DNA of 64,000 nt from Marimicrobium sp913061115 (GTDB taxonomy: Bacteria > Pseudomonadota > Gammaproteobacteria > Pseudomonadales > Halieaceae), in the NCBI RefSeq assembly GCF_047729875.1, contig NZ_CP159826.1:1798001-1862000 (forward strand), read 5' to 3'. Positions 26,361 through 35,371 of this stretch are shown one piece after another (the stretch's first letter is position 1; each line of letters opens with the position of its first letter). The notes beneath the pieces are model-generated. The model did not search any database and had not been told where the DNA came from. It worked only from the letters and a program-made list of their open reading frames with translations. A program made the position numbers and the translations under genes.

Positions 26361-27221
26361 TTAAATCTTTGAAATTATGGTTTCGGCGAGTTCTGTAAGC
26401 CCCGCCACCGGATCTTTGCCTAGTCCGAATATCGGCACAATGATGCGTGATGCGCCTGCATCTTCAAAGGCTTTGATAGCGTCTATTCCACCTTGCATAT
26501 TCCACATGCATGAGATTTCGATACTGTCTGGGTCTCTGCCCTCGGCCGCACACGCTGCAGCCAATGGGGTCATTTTCTCTGCCAGAGCCTCGGGGTTATC
26601 GACAGGCAGGAACCAGCCATCACCATGGCGCGCAACCCGCTCATAGATTTTACCTTTTGTGCCACCCATAATAATGGGGATTCCGGATTTCTTCGCAGGA
26701 ACAGGATAACTTTTGAACCCCGACCAGTTTATAAACTCACTCTGGTGTTCCACCACTTCACCCGACCACACTTTTTTCATAGCGATAATGTAGTCGTCAA
26801 AGCGGGCACCACGACGTTCAAAGGGAACACCCATGGCATCAAATTCTTCCTGTAACCAGCCAATGCCTGCACCCAGCATGAAGCGTCCGCCTGACACAAA
26901 ATCCAGACTGGCCGCCTGTTTTGCCAGGAACATGGGATTAGCCTGCGAAACAATATTAACCCCGGTGCCAAGCAATAGCGTTTTGGTGTTGGCCGCAATC
27001 GCCGTCAATGCAATCAGGGGATCAACGAAGTTTGTTTCGGGCCTAGCACCCATTTTTCCGTCGGCACTGTAGGGATACTTCGAGGCGTAATCTTGGGGAA
27101 CAATCACGTGCTCGAAAGTCCACACCGACTCAATGCCAACCGACTCCGCCAGCTGGGAGTAACCTACTATTTGCTCGATGCTTTTCACGCCGACATTGAC
27201 GGGTATTAAGCCAAATTTCAT
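26361..27221 (-). CDS. LLM-class flavin-dependent oxidoreductase, second copy
   Basis: Luciferase-like oxidoreductase of 286 residues from the chosen start (MKFGLIPVNVG). Family segments are VESVWTFEHVIVP (read from GIESVWTFEH), LLLGTGVNIV, GRFMLGAGIGWLQEEF and PIIMGGTKGKIYERVA. The start at 27221 has a strong AAGGAG site nine bases ahead; an in-frame start at 27299 lies inside the upstream gene and is rejected. It belongs to the subgroup often labelled F420-dependent, but the cofactor cannot be told from sequence alone. It is second in the operon, 22 bases after the GST-like gene. Confidence 0.87.
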   Translation of the reverse strand: MKFGLIPVNVGVKSIEQIVGYSQLAESVGIESVWTFEHVIVPQDYASKYPYSADGKMGARPETNFVDPLIALTAIAANTKTLLLGTGVNIVSQANPMFLAKQAASLDFVSGGRFMLGAGIGWLQEEFDAMGVPFERRGARFDDYIIAMKKVWSGEVVEHQSEFINWSGFKSYPVPAKKSGIPIIMGGTKGKIYERVARHGDGWFLPVDNPEALAEKMTPLAAACAAEGRDPDSIEISCMWNMQGGIDAIKAFEDAGASRIIVPIFGLGKDPVAGLTELAETIISKI

Positions 27222-27243
27222 TATTTTTACTCCTTCGTCAGTA

Positions 27244-28362
27244 CTAAAAATGTGGTGATTGCCCTTCGACAAGTTCCAATTGCCCTGCCCTGCGTTCAAG
27301 CCAGTGGTGGATTGTAACGTTTAAGGCTGAGCGACCGCCGATACTGTCCAGCAAGGTGTCCGCAGCGACCCTAGCATCGCCGTCCAGAGACTGGTAGTGC
27401 AGCCAAGCTCGCTGAAACAACCACTGCGCATAGCTGCTGATGAATCGCTTCCCGGTAACAGGACCGGTAGTAAATTGATGCTGGCCAAGAAATCGCGGAA
27501 TGTTGCCGCCCGGTGTTTCCTGCAGCCATGCACTGTTGTGCTCAATAACATCCAGTACGTCGGGCAGTTGGTCACTGCACATTGTTTTGAGGATAGGAAG
27601 CAGCGTGTCGGGGATGACATCATGCGCCAGAAACTGCCCTGAAAGAGGCAGCGGCCCATTCATTCGTTCTACCCAGGCATAGACGTTGGGAGCCCGCTTC
27701 TGCATTAACGCTTTGGGGACCGGGTCGCGGCCCAGATGCGCATAGAGCGGCCCCATGAGGCCATAATCACCAATACTGGGACGCGACCCTAACAGGAAGT
27801 CAAATTGGGCAAAGTGTTGATCCAGCTGGTCCAGAAATGCCAAGTACGTTAGCTCGATTCCGGGAATGGTATCCTCGGTAATCCCCAGATTCGGTAGCAT
27901 TGCGCTGAACGGTTTCGAGACCCGCTCGCCAATGGCGATCTGTTCCTCAATACTCGCCTCGGGCACACTCAACCTGCCAAACTCTGACATGACAAAGTCA
28001 TGCTGCTGGTCCAGCACACTCCAACGGTAATGCATGGCGGGAATCATTAGCCACTCATCGCCATACAGCTCCAACAGCAACGCCACAAGACGTTGCAACG
28101 GCGCTTCAGGATACACCGAGAAGTCAGGGTGTCGGTCCTCTAAAAAGTCGATAATATCAGTCGTGTCCTGGACATACTGGCCATCAGAGGTTTCCAGCAC
28201 GGGGATAATCGGGGCGCCAACATTGGGCAGGATTATATCCAGATAGACATCCCGCGAGGCGGGCCGTTCCTCCCAGTTCAATCCTTTGTAACGCATATAG
28301 GCACGCACCTTGCCCGTAAACAACGAGTGATCAGCGCCATATACAATGTAGTCAGCAGCCAT
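27244..28362 (-). CDS. Glutathione S-transferase-like protein
   Basis: Protein of 372 residues with an N-terminal thioredoxin-fold GST domain (residues about 5-80: HSLFTGKVRAYMRYKG, PIIPVLETSDG with the conserved cis-proline, and DTTDIIDFLEDRHP) and an unusually long helical C-terminal part. Typical GSTs are 200-230 residues; the extra 140 residues contain a second helical segment with no motif I recognise. It is the first gene of the five-gene minus-strand operon, and candidate operator site C lies about 95-117 bases ahead of its start. Probably conjugates, isomerises or reduces an intermediate with glutathione; unproven. Confidence 0.82.
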   Translation of the reverse strand: MAADYIVYGADHSLFTGKVRAYMRYKGLNWEERPASRDVYLDIILPNVGAPIIPVLETSDGQYVQDTTDIIDFLEDRHPDFSVYPEAPLQRLVALLLELYGDEWLMIPAMHYRWSVLDQQHDFVMSEFGRLSVPEASIEEQIAIGERVSKPFSAMLPNLGITEDTIPGIELTYLAFLDQLDQHFAQFDFLLGSRPSIGDYGLMGPLYAHLGRDPVPKALMQKRAPNVYAWVERMNGPLPLSGQFLAHDVIPDTLLPILKTMCSDQLPDVLDVIEHNSAWLQETPGGNIPRFLGQHQFTTGPVTGKRFISSYAQWLFQRAWLHYQSLDGDARVAADTLLDSIGGRSALNVTIHHWLERRAGQLELVEGQSPHF

Positions 28363-28720
28363 ATAGAGTCTCGCTGTGTGTCGCTGCAGGCAATAGCAGC
28401 AGAATCAAGCCGCCGCCCTCGATTCTTTTGGAACAGGCGCTATGCAGCTTCCTACCTATTGGCAGGTAGTGTGCCACTATCGTTAGGTTTAATCAAACCG
28501 GCCCGATGAGTGCCCAGTGGTCGCGCGCAGGATATGGGGCTATATATGCCATTGTCTATAACCTATATAATAGCTAAGCTTCTGTAATCTAACGATAGAT
28601 GGGCAGAATCAAAAAAATAGGGTCTCGACCTGGTTGAAGATGAACTTTATTTAAATGACAGCGTCCATACAGGTATGATTATAACCCGAGCGTTCGACGC
28701 TTATATCAGGTAGGAATATT
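28363..28720. other. Divergent intergenic region between the GST-like gene and prc
   Basis: About 358 bases holding the promoters of two divergent genes. It contains candidate operator site C (28457-28479) and an AT-rich stretch around 28541-28580 with TATATAAT-like sequence that could serve either direction. No small gene is apparent. Confidence 0.5.
28457..28479. promoter_or_regulatory. Candidate TetR-type operator, site C (weaker)
   Basis: TATTGGCAG-GTAGT-GTGCCACTA: 7 of 9 arm positions pair, with the same 5-base spacer and half-site pattern as sites A and B. It lies ahead of the five-gene operon that includes the tetR gene, as expected for autoregulation. Part of it also forms a separate small hairpin, CTACCT/AGGTAG, so its role is less certain. 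Confidence 0.4.
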
Positions 28721-30889
28721 TTGAATTTATTGCACCACACCAAAATGACTGGCCGCTTCGCATCGCTTGCTTTGCTATTGAGCGTGTGCTTCCCCGCCTG
28801 GAGCATCATTGAGTACACGGAGCAGCAACGAGATACCGCGGTAGAAATGGTTGCTAAGCTTCAGGAGCGTCATTACGCCAAGTTGCCCTATGGCGACGAG
28901 CTTTCATCACAACACTTAGACAATTACGTTAACAGTCTAGACGGCGGGAAAATGTTCTTCACTGCAGTTGATTTGGCCGACTTCGAACAGTACCGATCTG
29001 TCATGGATGACCAGTTACAGGAAGGCAAGCTTGACGCCGGTTTCACGATCTTCAACCGGTATCACCAGCGAGTACAGGACCGATTGAATAACGTGTCCGA
29101 CACCCTGCCTGAAACCGTAGCGGCTATGGATTTCACTATTGACGAAAGCTATGCGTTTGACATGGAAGATCGCCAGTGGGCTAAAGATCAAGCAGAACTA
29201 GACGACCGGTGGCGCAAGCAGTTAAAAAACCAGGTTTTGAGTCTTAAAATTGCTGACAAAGATGAAGACGAAATTGTCCCCACATTGCAAAAGCGTTACG
29301 ACCGACAACTGCAGAGCGTCACGAAATATAACAGTCAGGATGTATTCCAGATTTATGCAAATGCCTTGACGGAACTGTACGACCCGCACACCAATTATTT
29401 ATCCCCACGAAGTACCGAGAACTTTAATATCAATATGAGCCTGTCGTTGGAGGGCATTGGTGCTGTGCTCCAAATGGAAGATGAGTACACCAAGGTGTCC
29501 AGCCTCGTCGCCAAGGGCCCTGCTGACAAGGAGGGAGAATTAAGGCCCTCGGACCGCATCGTATCCGTTGGACAAGGTGTGGATGGAGCGCTTGAAGACA
29601 TCATTGGCTGGCGCCTGGATGAGGTGGTGCAGCTGATTCGAGGCCCCAAGGATACGACTGTTCGGTTAGAGGTTATCCCGGCTAAATCCAAGTCTACCGA
29701 TGAACGTAAAGTGATCACCATTGTGCGTAACAAGGTGAAGCTTGAGGAACAGTCCGCGCAGAAAAAGATGCTGGAAATACCCGCTGGGGATGAAATCATA
29801 AAAATTGGCGTGATCGATATTCCTGCTTTTTATATTGATTTCGACGCGATGCGACGTGGCGAAAAAGACTACAAGAGCACTACGCGGGACGTCAAAAAGC
29901 TATTACAGGAATTGGAGGTTGACGGGGTAGATGGCATTATCATCGACCTGCGTAATAACGGTGGTGGTTCGCTGCAAGAGGCCAACGAACTCACTGGTCT
30001 GTTTATTGAATACGGCCCTACCGTCCAGATCCGCCACTCCTCTCGTCGTGTATGGCGCGATGGAAAGCGTTTGAAGAGCCCCTACTACGAAGGTCCGCTA
30101 GTAGTTCTGGTCAATCGCCTGAGCGCGTCGGCGTCGGAAATCTTTGCTGGAGCCATGCAGGACTACGAGCGAGCGATTATTGTAGGTGACTCGTCTTTTG
30201 GTAAGGGTACGGTGCAAACGCTTGTTCCGCTCACTGAAGGACAGCTAAAAATCACCGAGAGTAAATTTTATCGCATCTCTGGTGAAAGCACTCAGCATCG
30301 AGGGGTTATTCCCGATGTGGAATTCCCATCTATATATGACACCACAGAGATCGGTGAAAGCGCGCTGGATCACGCCCTTCGCTGGGACCAGATCAGTCCT
30401 GTGCGGCATATTAATTACGATGATTTCTCCTCTGTGTTACCTGACATTCAGACGCAATTTCTAGAGCGCAGTGCGCATAATCCGGATTTTATCTTTCTGG
30501 AGGACCAGATCGAAATGGCGCAGGCAGCGCGTGAAATGACTGCGCTTCCGCTGAATGAAAAGTCTCGTATCGCGCTGCGTGACACACAGAAAGAAAAAGC
30601 GCTTAGCATAGAGAATAAACGGCGCAAGGCAAAAGGAGAAGAGTTGCTGACGTCGTTGCAGGACGACGAGGATAAAGATGGAGATGGAGATAGCCATAGC
30701 GATGCCTCCGATCTTGATCCGCTAGCCGCTAACGAAATTGACAATGAGGATGACGTTGATCAAGAAGACGAAGAAGAAGATGTCACCGATGACGTACTGC
30801 TCATGGAAGCCGGTTACGTACTGGCGGATGCTTTGTTACTGAAACAACGTCGCTATGCGCTGCATCAGGAGGAAGAAACAGTACACTAG
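28721..30889 (+). CDS. prc: Carboxy-terminal (tail-specific) processing protease Prc/Tsp
   Basis: Periplasmic serine protease of family S41A, 722 residues, trimming C-termini of envelope proteins and degrading tagged proteins. An N-terminal signal peptide (hydrophobic core LASLALLLSVCFPAW) precedes the Tsp N-terminal domain. A PDZ domain starts near 240 (LSLEGIGAVLQ), and the catalytic pair is S470 (SASASEIFAG) and K495 (FGKGTVQ), 25 residues apart as in E. coli Tsp. The start is TTG with AGGTAGGA just ahead; an ATG eight codons later has no ribosome site. Residues about 648-690 form an Asp/Glu-rich insertion in the C-terminal domain, making the protein longer than the 680 of E. coli. The stop codon overlaps that of cysG. 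Confidence 0.95.
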   Translation: MNLLHHTKMTGRFASLALLLSVCFPAWSIIEYTEQQRDTAVEMVAKLQERHYAKLPYGDELSSQHLDNYVNSLDGGKMFFTAVDLADFEQYRSVMDDQLQEGKLDAGFTIFNRYHQRVQDRLNNVSDTLPETVAAMDFTIDESYAFDMEDRQWAKDQAELDDRWRKQLKNQVLSLKIADKDEDEIVPTLQKRYDRQLQSVTKYNSQDVFQIYANALTELYDPHTNYLSPRSTENFNINMSLSLEGIGAVLQMEDEYTKVSSLVAKGPADKEGELRPSDRIVSVGQGVDGALEDIIGWRLDEVVQLIRGPKDTTVRLEVIPAKSKSTDERKVITIVRNKVKLEEQSAQKKMLEIPAGDEIIKIGVIDIPAFYIDFDAMRRGEKDYKSTTRDVKKLLQELEVDGVDGIIIDLRNNGGGSLQEANELTGLFIEYGPTVQIRHSSRRVWRDGKRLKSPYYEGPLVVLVNRLSASASEIFAGAMQDYERAIIVGDSSFGKGTVQTLVPLTEGQLKITESKFYRISGESTQHRGVIPDVEFPSIYDTTEIGESALDHALRWDQISPVRHINYDDFSSVLPDIQTQFLERSAHNPDFIFLEDQIEMAQAAREMTALPLNEKSRIALRDTQKEKALSIENKRRKAKGEELLTSLQDDEDKDGDGDSHSDASDLDPLAANEIDNEDDVDQEDEEEDVTDDVLLMEAGYVLADALLLKQRRYALHQEEETVH

Positions 30890-32274
30890 CTAGGAGCCTG
30901 ACTAAACCAAGACAGGTCCTTATGCAGGCGCACCACGTCACCGATGATAATCAATGTAGGCGCTCTGGGTTTTGCGTGCGCCACGATATCGGCCATCGTC
31001 GCAAGCGTTCCCACCAGCACTCGCTGGTCTAGTAGCGTCCCCCTTTCTATGAGTGCAATGGGTGTTTCGCCCGATCTACCATGCGCCTGTAGCTGCGCAC
31101 AGATGCTCGGCAAGCCCACTGACCCCATGTAGAACACCAAGGTTTCCATTGGAGATTGAAACTGGCTCCAATCGTATTCCAAGGAGTCTTCTTTAAGGTG
31201 TCCGGCAACGAATCGCACAGACTGTGCATAGTCCCGGTGGGTTAGGGGAATACCCGCATAGCACGCAGCCCCGTTCGCTGCGGTAATTCCCGGCACCACC
31301 TGAAACGGAATACTGAGCTTGGCCAGTAGTTCAATCTCCTCCCCGCCGCGTCCGAATATAAACGGGTCACCCCCCTTGAGACGCACGACACGTTTCCCCT
31401 GCTGCGCCAGATCCACCAGTAATTGATTGATTTGTGTCTGTGGCAGGCTGTGATCGGATTGTCGCTTGCCCACATAGATACGCTCTGCATCGCGCCTTGT
31501 CATATCCACAATGGCTGGAGACACCAGTCGATCGTATAACACGACATCGGCACTTTGCAGTAATCTTGCGGCCTTGAAGGTCAGTAAATCCGGGTCACCG
31601 GGTCCGGCGCCGATAAGGTAAACTTCACCCACATGGAGACTACTGGTATCGCGCAGGCGCTCGCGTAGTTGTTGCTCCGCTTTGCCCTCCCTGTCGGCCA
31701 ACACGTGCTCAGCTACAGCCCCTTCTAGGGCTTGTTCCCAAAACAATCTACGGGGTGTATCCAACGGTATCGTGTCTTTTACTAGCTGGCGAAAACGTCC
31801 CGCAAAATTTGCCAGTCGCCCATACGCTGCAGGCACTAGAGCCTCTATCTTGCGCCGCAGAATTCTCGCGAGTACAGGGCTACGACCGCTACTGCTGATT
31901 GCAATTAGCAGTGGATCACGATCAACTATTGAGGGAAAGATAAAAGTACAAAACTCTGGAGAATCAACCACATTGACGAGGATCGACGCCGCGGTGGCAT
32001 CGTGATAGATCTGTTCGTTCGTTACTTTGTCGGCTGTTGCAGCTACCACCAAAGTCTTGCCGTGCAGCTCCACCTCACTGTAGCGGGCCTGGCGCCACAC
32101 GCCCAAGTGCTCAGTCAGCATTTGCTCCAACTCATTGCTTAGGGTAGGAGATACCACCGTTAGGCTGGCGCCAGCGCGCAATAACAATCGGGCCTTGCGT
32201 GTGGCGACAGTCCCTCCTCCCACTAATACCACCGGAGCGTCAACGAGTCTCAGGCAGATGGGAAGAAACTCCAA
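30886..32274 (-). CDS. cysG: Siroheme synthase (trifunctional)
   Basis: Fusion of precorrin-2 dehydrogenase/sirohydrochlorin ferrochelatase (N-terminal, about 1-210) and uroporphyrinogen-III C-methyltransferase (C-terminal, from VYLIGAGPGDPDLLT to the end), making siroheme for sulfite and nitrite reductases. The NAD-binding segment VLVGGGTVATRKARLL is near the N-terminus; DVVLYDRLVSP and RLKGGDPFIFGRGGEE are methyltransferase signatures. I choose the TTG at 32274, which gives MEFLPICLRL like other CysG proteins, has GGAG nine bases ahead and lies four bases after the serS stop; a GTG at 32304 inside serS is possible. It is last in the ftsK-lolA-rarA-crcB-serS-cysG order. Confidence 0.93.
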   Translation of the reverse strand: MEFLPICLRLVDAPVVLVGGGTVATRKARLLLRAGASLTVVSPTLSNELEQMLTEHLGVWRQARYSEVELHGKTLVVAATADKVTNEQIYHDATAASILVNVVDSPEFCTFIFPSIVDRDPLLIAISSSGRSPVLARILRRKIEALVPAAYGRLANFAGRFRQLVKDTIPLDTPRRLFWEQALEGAVAEHVLADREGKAEQQLRERLRDTSSLHVGEVYLIGAGPGDPDLLTFKAARLLQSADVVLYDRLVSPAIVDMTRRDAERIYVGKRQSDHSLPQTQINQLLVDLAQQGKRVVRLKGGDPFIFGRGGEEIELLAKLSIPFQVVPGITAANGAACYAGIPLTHRDYAQSVRFVAGHLKEDSLEYDWSQFQSPMETLVFYMGSVGLPSICAQLQAHGRSGETPIALIERGTLLDQRVLVGTLATMADIVAHAKPRAPTLIIIGDVVRLHKDLSWFSQAPS

Positions 32275-32278
32275 CGCG

Positions 32279-33577
32279 TTATGCTCCGAGCTCGTTAACA
32301 CCACCCATATAGGGCTGTAGTATGGGTGGAATGCTGATACTACCGTCGGCGCGTTGATAATTTTCCATTATCGCGACCAGAGTACGCCCCACGGCAAGGC
32401 CAGAGCCGTTTACCGTATGCATTAGTTCTGGCTTGCCCGTTGCCGGGTTTCGCCACCGTGCCTGCATTCTGCGCGCCTGGTAGTCGCCGCAGCTACTGCA
32501 TGAAGAAATCTCACGATAGGTTTCCTGCGCTGGTAACCAGACTTCTAGGTCGTAGGTCTTTGTGGCGGAAAAACCCAGATCGCCAGTACACAGAACAACC
32601 TTGCGATAGGGTAAATCTAGCCGCTGTAACACGGTCTCAGCGTGGCAGGTCAGTTGTTCCAAAGCCTCATCGGATTGGAGCGCACGTACCAGTCGCACCA
32701 GCTCTACTTTCTCAAATTGATGTTGACGGATCATACCTCGCGTATCGCGACCGTAACTTCCGGCCTCACTTCGAAAGCACGGCGTATGGCAGGCGAAGCG
32801 AAGACCACTGTCACCCAGCTCGGCGTCTTCGAAAATACGATCGCGCGCGATATTGGTCACAGGCACTTCAGCGGTTGGGCTAAGGTACAAGCCCTGATCT
32901 CCGCTGAGTTTGAAAAGGTCTTCCTCGAACTTGGGTAATTGTCCGGTGCCGATCAAGGATTCGCGGTTGACGATATACGGGACGTAAACTTCTGAATACC
33001 CGTGCTCCTGTGTATGTAGATCGAGCATAAACTGAATCAGCGCGCGGTGCAGCCTAGCTAGGCCACCGTACATGACGGTAAAGCGCGCGCCGGTTATTTT
33101 TCCAGCCGTTTCGCCGTCCAGCTGTTGCAGCCCTTCTCCTAGCGCAACATGATCTCTTACCTGGAATTCAAAGGTTTTCGGCTCGCCCCAGCGCAGTACT
33201 TCAAGGTTGTCTGCTTCACTGACGCCAGTGGGCACATCCTTGCCAGGAATATTGGGCGCACCCAAAAGCAGCTCCTCCAGCTCGCTCTGGGCTTGTTTGG
33301 CTTGCTCTGTGAGTGCCTCAATTTGAGTCGCAATTTTCTTCAGCGTTTCACTCACTTCAGCTTTGGCATCGTCTACGCTCATGCCTTCACCCACCAGCAC
33401 CCCTATTCTCTTTGAAGCACTCTTGCGCTCTGCCAATAGGCTTTGGCTATCTATATCAGCTTGCCTGCGACGAGCGTCGAGTGTCGTGAAATTCTCCACA
33501 TTGAAAACGAAGCCTCGAGTGGCGAGGGCCTCTGAGATTCCCTGGGGGTCTTGTCTGACCGCCTTGATATCCAACAT
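32279..33577 (-). CDS. serS: Seryl-tRNA synthetase
   Basis: Class II aminoacyl-tRNA synthetase charging tRNA-Ser (and tRNA-Sec where present), 432 residues. The N-terminal MLDIKAVRQDPQGISEAL leads into the long antiparallel coiled-coil arm (about 30-100) that grips the tRNA variable loop. The catalytic core has motif 2 (FRSEAGSYGRDTRGMIRQHQ) and motif 3 (GSGLAVGRTLVAIMENYQ). AGGAATTAG lies ahead of the ATG. Position between crcB and cysG is the usual arrangement in pseudomonad-like gammaproteobacteria. Confidence 0.97.
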   Translation of the reverse strand: MLDIKAVRQDPQGISEALATRGFVFNVENFTTLDARRRQADIDSQSLLAERKSASKRIGVLVGEGMSVDDAKAEVSETLKKIATQIEALTEQAKQAQSELEELLLGAPNIPGKDVPTGVSEADNLEVLRWGEPKTFEFQVRDHVALGEGLQQLDGETAGKITGARFTVMYGGLARLHRALIQFMLDLHTQEHGYSEVYVPYIVNRESLIGTGQLPKFEEDLFKLSGDQGLYLSPTAEVPVTNIARDRIFEDAELGDSGLRFACHTPCFRSEAGSYGRDTRGMIRQHQFEKVELVRLVRALQSDEALEQLTCHAETVLQRLDLPYRKVVLCTGDLGFSATKTYDLEVWLPAQETYREISSCSSCGDYQARRMQARWRNPATGKPELMHTVNGSGLAVGRTLVAIMENYQRADGSISIPPILQPYMGGVNELGA

Positions 33578-33631
33578 CGTACTAATTCCTGTGACAAAGT
33601 TTGTAAAATGAACGCCATTGCGCCCGCTGGG

Positions 33632-34009
33632 TTATAGCAGAGCCCGGGTCAATTGCATTGCAAGAGCCGCCATTATCACGCAAACAATGGTGCTGCCGAA
33701 CATGTAAGCTAATGCCTGAATGGAGTCTCCGGCTTCAAACAGACTGACTGTTTCAAGAGAAAAAGTCGAAAACGTCGTAAATGCTCCAAGGAAGCCCACC
33801 ATCGACAAACCACGCCAGTCCGAGTGGATAAGCTGACGTTCCACCAGTATCACGTAAGCGACACCAATGGCAAAAGACCCTACAACATTCACCAGCAGTG
33901 TTCCGACAGGCGCTTTTCCTTCCCACACCCCATGTAACCAGCTCGCTAACAGATGACGCGATACTGCACCGGAAGCTCCACCAATAGCGACAAACAAAAG
34001 GTATTTCAT
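33632..34009 (-). CDS. crcB: Fluoride ion channel CrcB/Fluc
   Basis: Small membrane protein of 125 residues with four predicted helices, exporting fluoride as a dual-topology dimer. Family signatures are GGASGAVSRHL near 10-20, GTLLVNVVGSFAIG near 37-50 (the conserved Asn) and GFLGAFTTFSTFSLE near 72-86 with the phenylalanine and threonine/serine track. It follows rarA by 15 bases and precedes serS by 54 bases, so it is read with its neighbours. No fluoride riboswitch is visible upstream, as the preceding sequence is rarA coding sequence. Confidence 0.95.
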   Translation of the reverse strand: MKYLLFVAIGGASGAVSRHLLASWLHGVWEGKAPVGTLLVNVVGSFAIGVAYVILVERQLIHSDWRGLSMVGFLGAFTTFSTFSLETVSLFEAGDSIQALAYMFGSTIVCVIMAALAMQLTRALL

Positions 34010-34024
34010 GATAGTAAGACTAGC

Positions 34025-35371
34025 TCATTTGTAGCGTAGAATTGTACTGGTTTTATCGCGTTCACGCAGGTATTTGAGCTTTTCCTGAATTTTCTGCTCT
34101 AGCCCCCGATCCATGGGAAAATAGTACTGGCGATCTTGCAGCGCCTCGGGAAAATAATTCTCTCCGGCCGCGTAGGCCTCCGGTTCGTCATGGGCGTAAC
34201 GGTATCCAGTACCATGATCCATTGCTTTCATTAACGTTGTGGGTGCATTGCGCAAATGCAGGGGTACTTCTTCAGACCTCCCTTGTGCCACCTCTGAGCG
34301 GGCCGCGTTATAAGCCATGTAGACGGCATTACTTTTTGCAGCACACGCCAGGTAAATAATGGCCTGCGCGATAGCTAGCTCTCCCTCTGGGCTGCCAAGG
34401 CGCTCCTGTACCTGCCATGCCTCAAGGGCTAGGGTGAGTGCACGAGGATCAGCATTCCCGATATCTTCACTGGCCATTCGCACCACGCGGCGGGCAACGT
34501 ACAAAGGATCACAACCGCCGTCGAGCATGCGGCAAAACCAGTACACAGCGGCGTCCGGAGCGCTGCCTCTAACAGCTTTGTGTAAAGCGCTTATCTGGTC
34601 GTAAAAGAGGTCACCGCCCTTGTCAAATCGGCGCAGCGAAGCTTGCAGGACCTCCTCGAGGGTATTTGCGGTAATCCTGCCCTCCTCCCCCAAATCCGCG
34701 GCCAGTTCCAATAGGTTCAGTGCGCGCCGCGCATCGCCGTCGGCTTGGGCCGCAATCAACCCCAGGCAACCGTCGTCTGCACTCACCCCGTCTCCCAATG
34801 CCGCAACCCCGCGACCCAATACCGATTCGATTTCGGCAGGCTCCAGTGGACGTAATTTATAGACGCGCGCGCGCGACAACAGCGCGTTATTCAGTTCAAA
34901 GGACGGATTTTCTGTGGTCGCACCAATAAAAATAAAGGTGCCGTCTTCTACATAGGGTAGAAACGCATCCTGTTGCGATTTATTGAAACGGTGGACCTCA
35001 TCCACAAACAGCACCGTATCTTGCTTATTGAGCTTGTGCTGCCGTGCCTGCGCAATGGCTTCGCGGATATCCTTGACGCCACTGAGTACCGCAGACAGCT
35101 GGATAAAATGTGCTTGTGCATGCCCCGCTGCGATTCTGGCCAGCGTCGTTTTGCCGACGCCGGGCGGGCCCCAAAAAATCATGGAGTGTAATTGATGGTT
35201 GTCGATGGCCTGCCTGAGAGGTTTCCCGAGAGCAAGAATGTGCGCCTGCCCGGCATAATCAGCGAGGCTTTGCGGACGCAAGCGCGCAGCAAGCGGTTGA
35301 TACCCTACTTCTGGCGCGCCAGCTTCCTGCGAAGAGCCGGTGCTCGCAGACTCAAACAGGTCACTGGTCAT
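34025..35371 (-). CDS. rarA: Replication-associated recombination protein A (RarA/MgsA)
   Basis: AAA+ ATPase acting at stalled replication forks, related to clamp-loader subunits and RuvB; 448 residues from the chosen start, against 447 in E. coli. Walker A GPPGVGKTT lies near 68-76, Walker B LFVDEVHRF near 125 and sensor 1 GATTENPSF near 150. The start at 35371 has GGAACTG ahead and overlaps the lolA stop by 11 bases; a longer frame from 35434 would overlap lolA by 74 bases. Part of the ftsK-lolA-rarA-crcB-serS-cysG run on the minus strand. Confidence 0.95.
   Translation of the reverse strand: MTSDLFESASTGSSQEAGAPEVGYQPLAARLRPQSLADYAGQAHILALGKPLRQAIDNHQLHSMIFWGPPGVGKTTLARIAAGHAQAHFIQLSAVLSGVKDIREAIAQARQHKLNKQDTVLFVDEVHRFNKSQQDAFLPYVEDGTFIFIGATTENPSFELNNALLSRARVYKLRPLEPAEIESVLGRGVAALGDGVSADDGCLGLIAAQADGDARRALNLLELAADLGEEGRITANTLEEVLQASLRRFDKGGDLFYDQISALHKAVRGSAPDAAVYWFCRMLDGGCDPLYVARRVVRMASEDIGNADPRALTLALEAWQVQERLGSPEGELAIAQAIIYLACAAKSNAVYMAYNAARSEVAQGRSEEVPLHLRNAPTTLMKAMDHGTGYRYAHDEPEAYAAGENYFPEALQDRQYYFPMDRGLEQKIQEKLKYLRERDKTSTILRYK

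Noticed and set aside
34010..34024. Possible fluoride riboswitch ahead of crcB
   Set aside because: Only 15 bases separate rarA and crcB, and the upstream sequence is rarA coding; there is no room for the aptamer.
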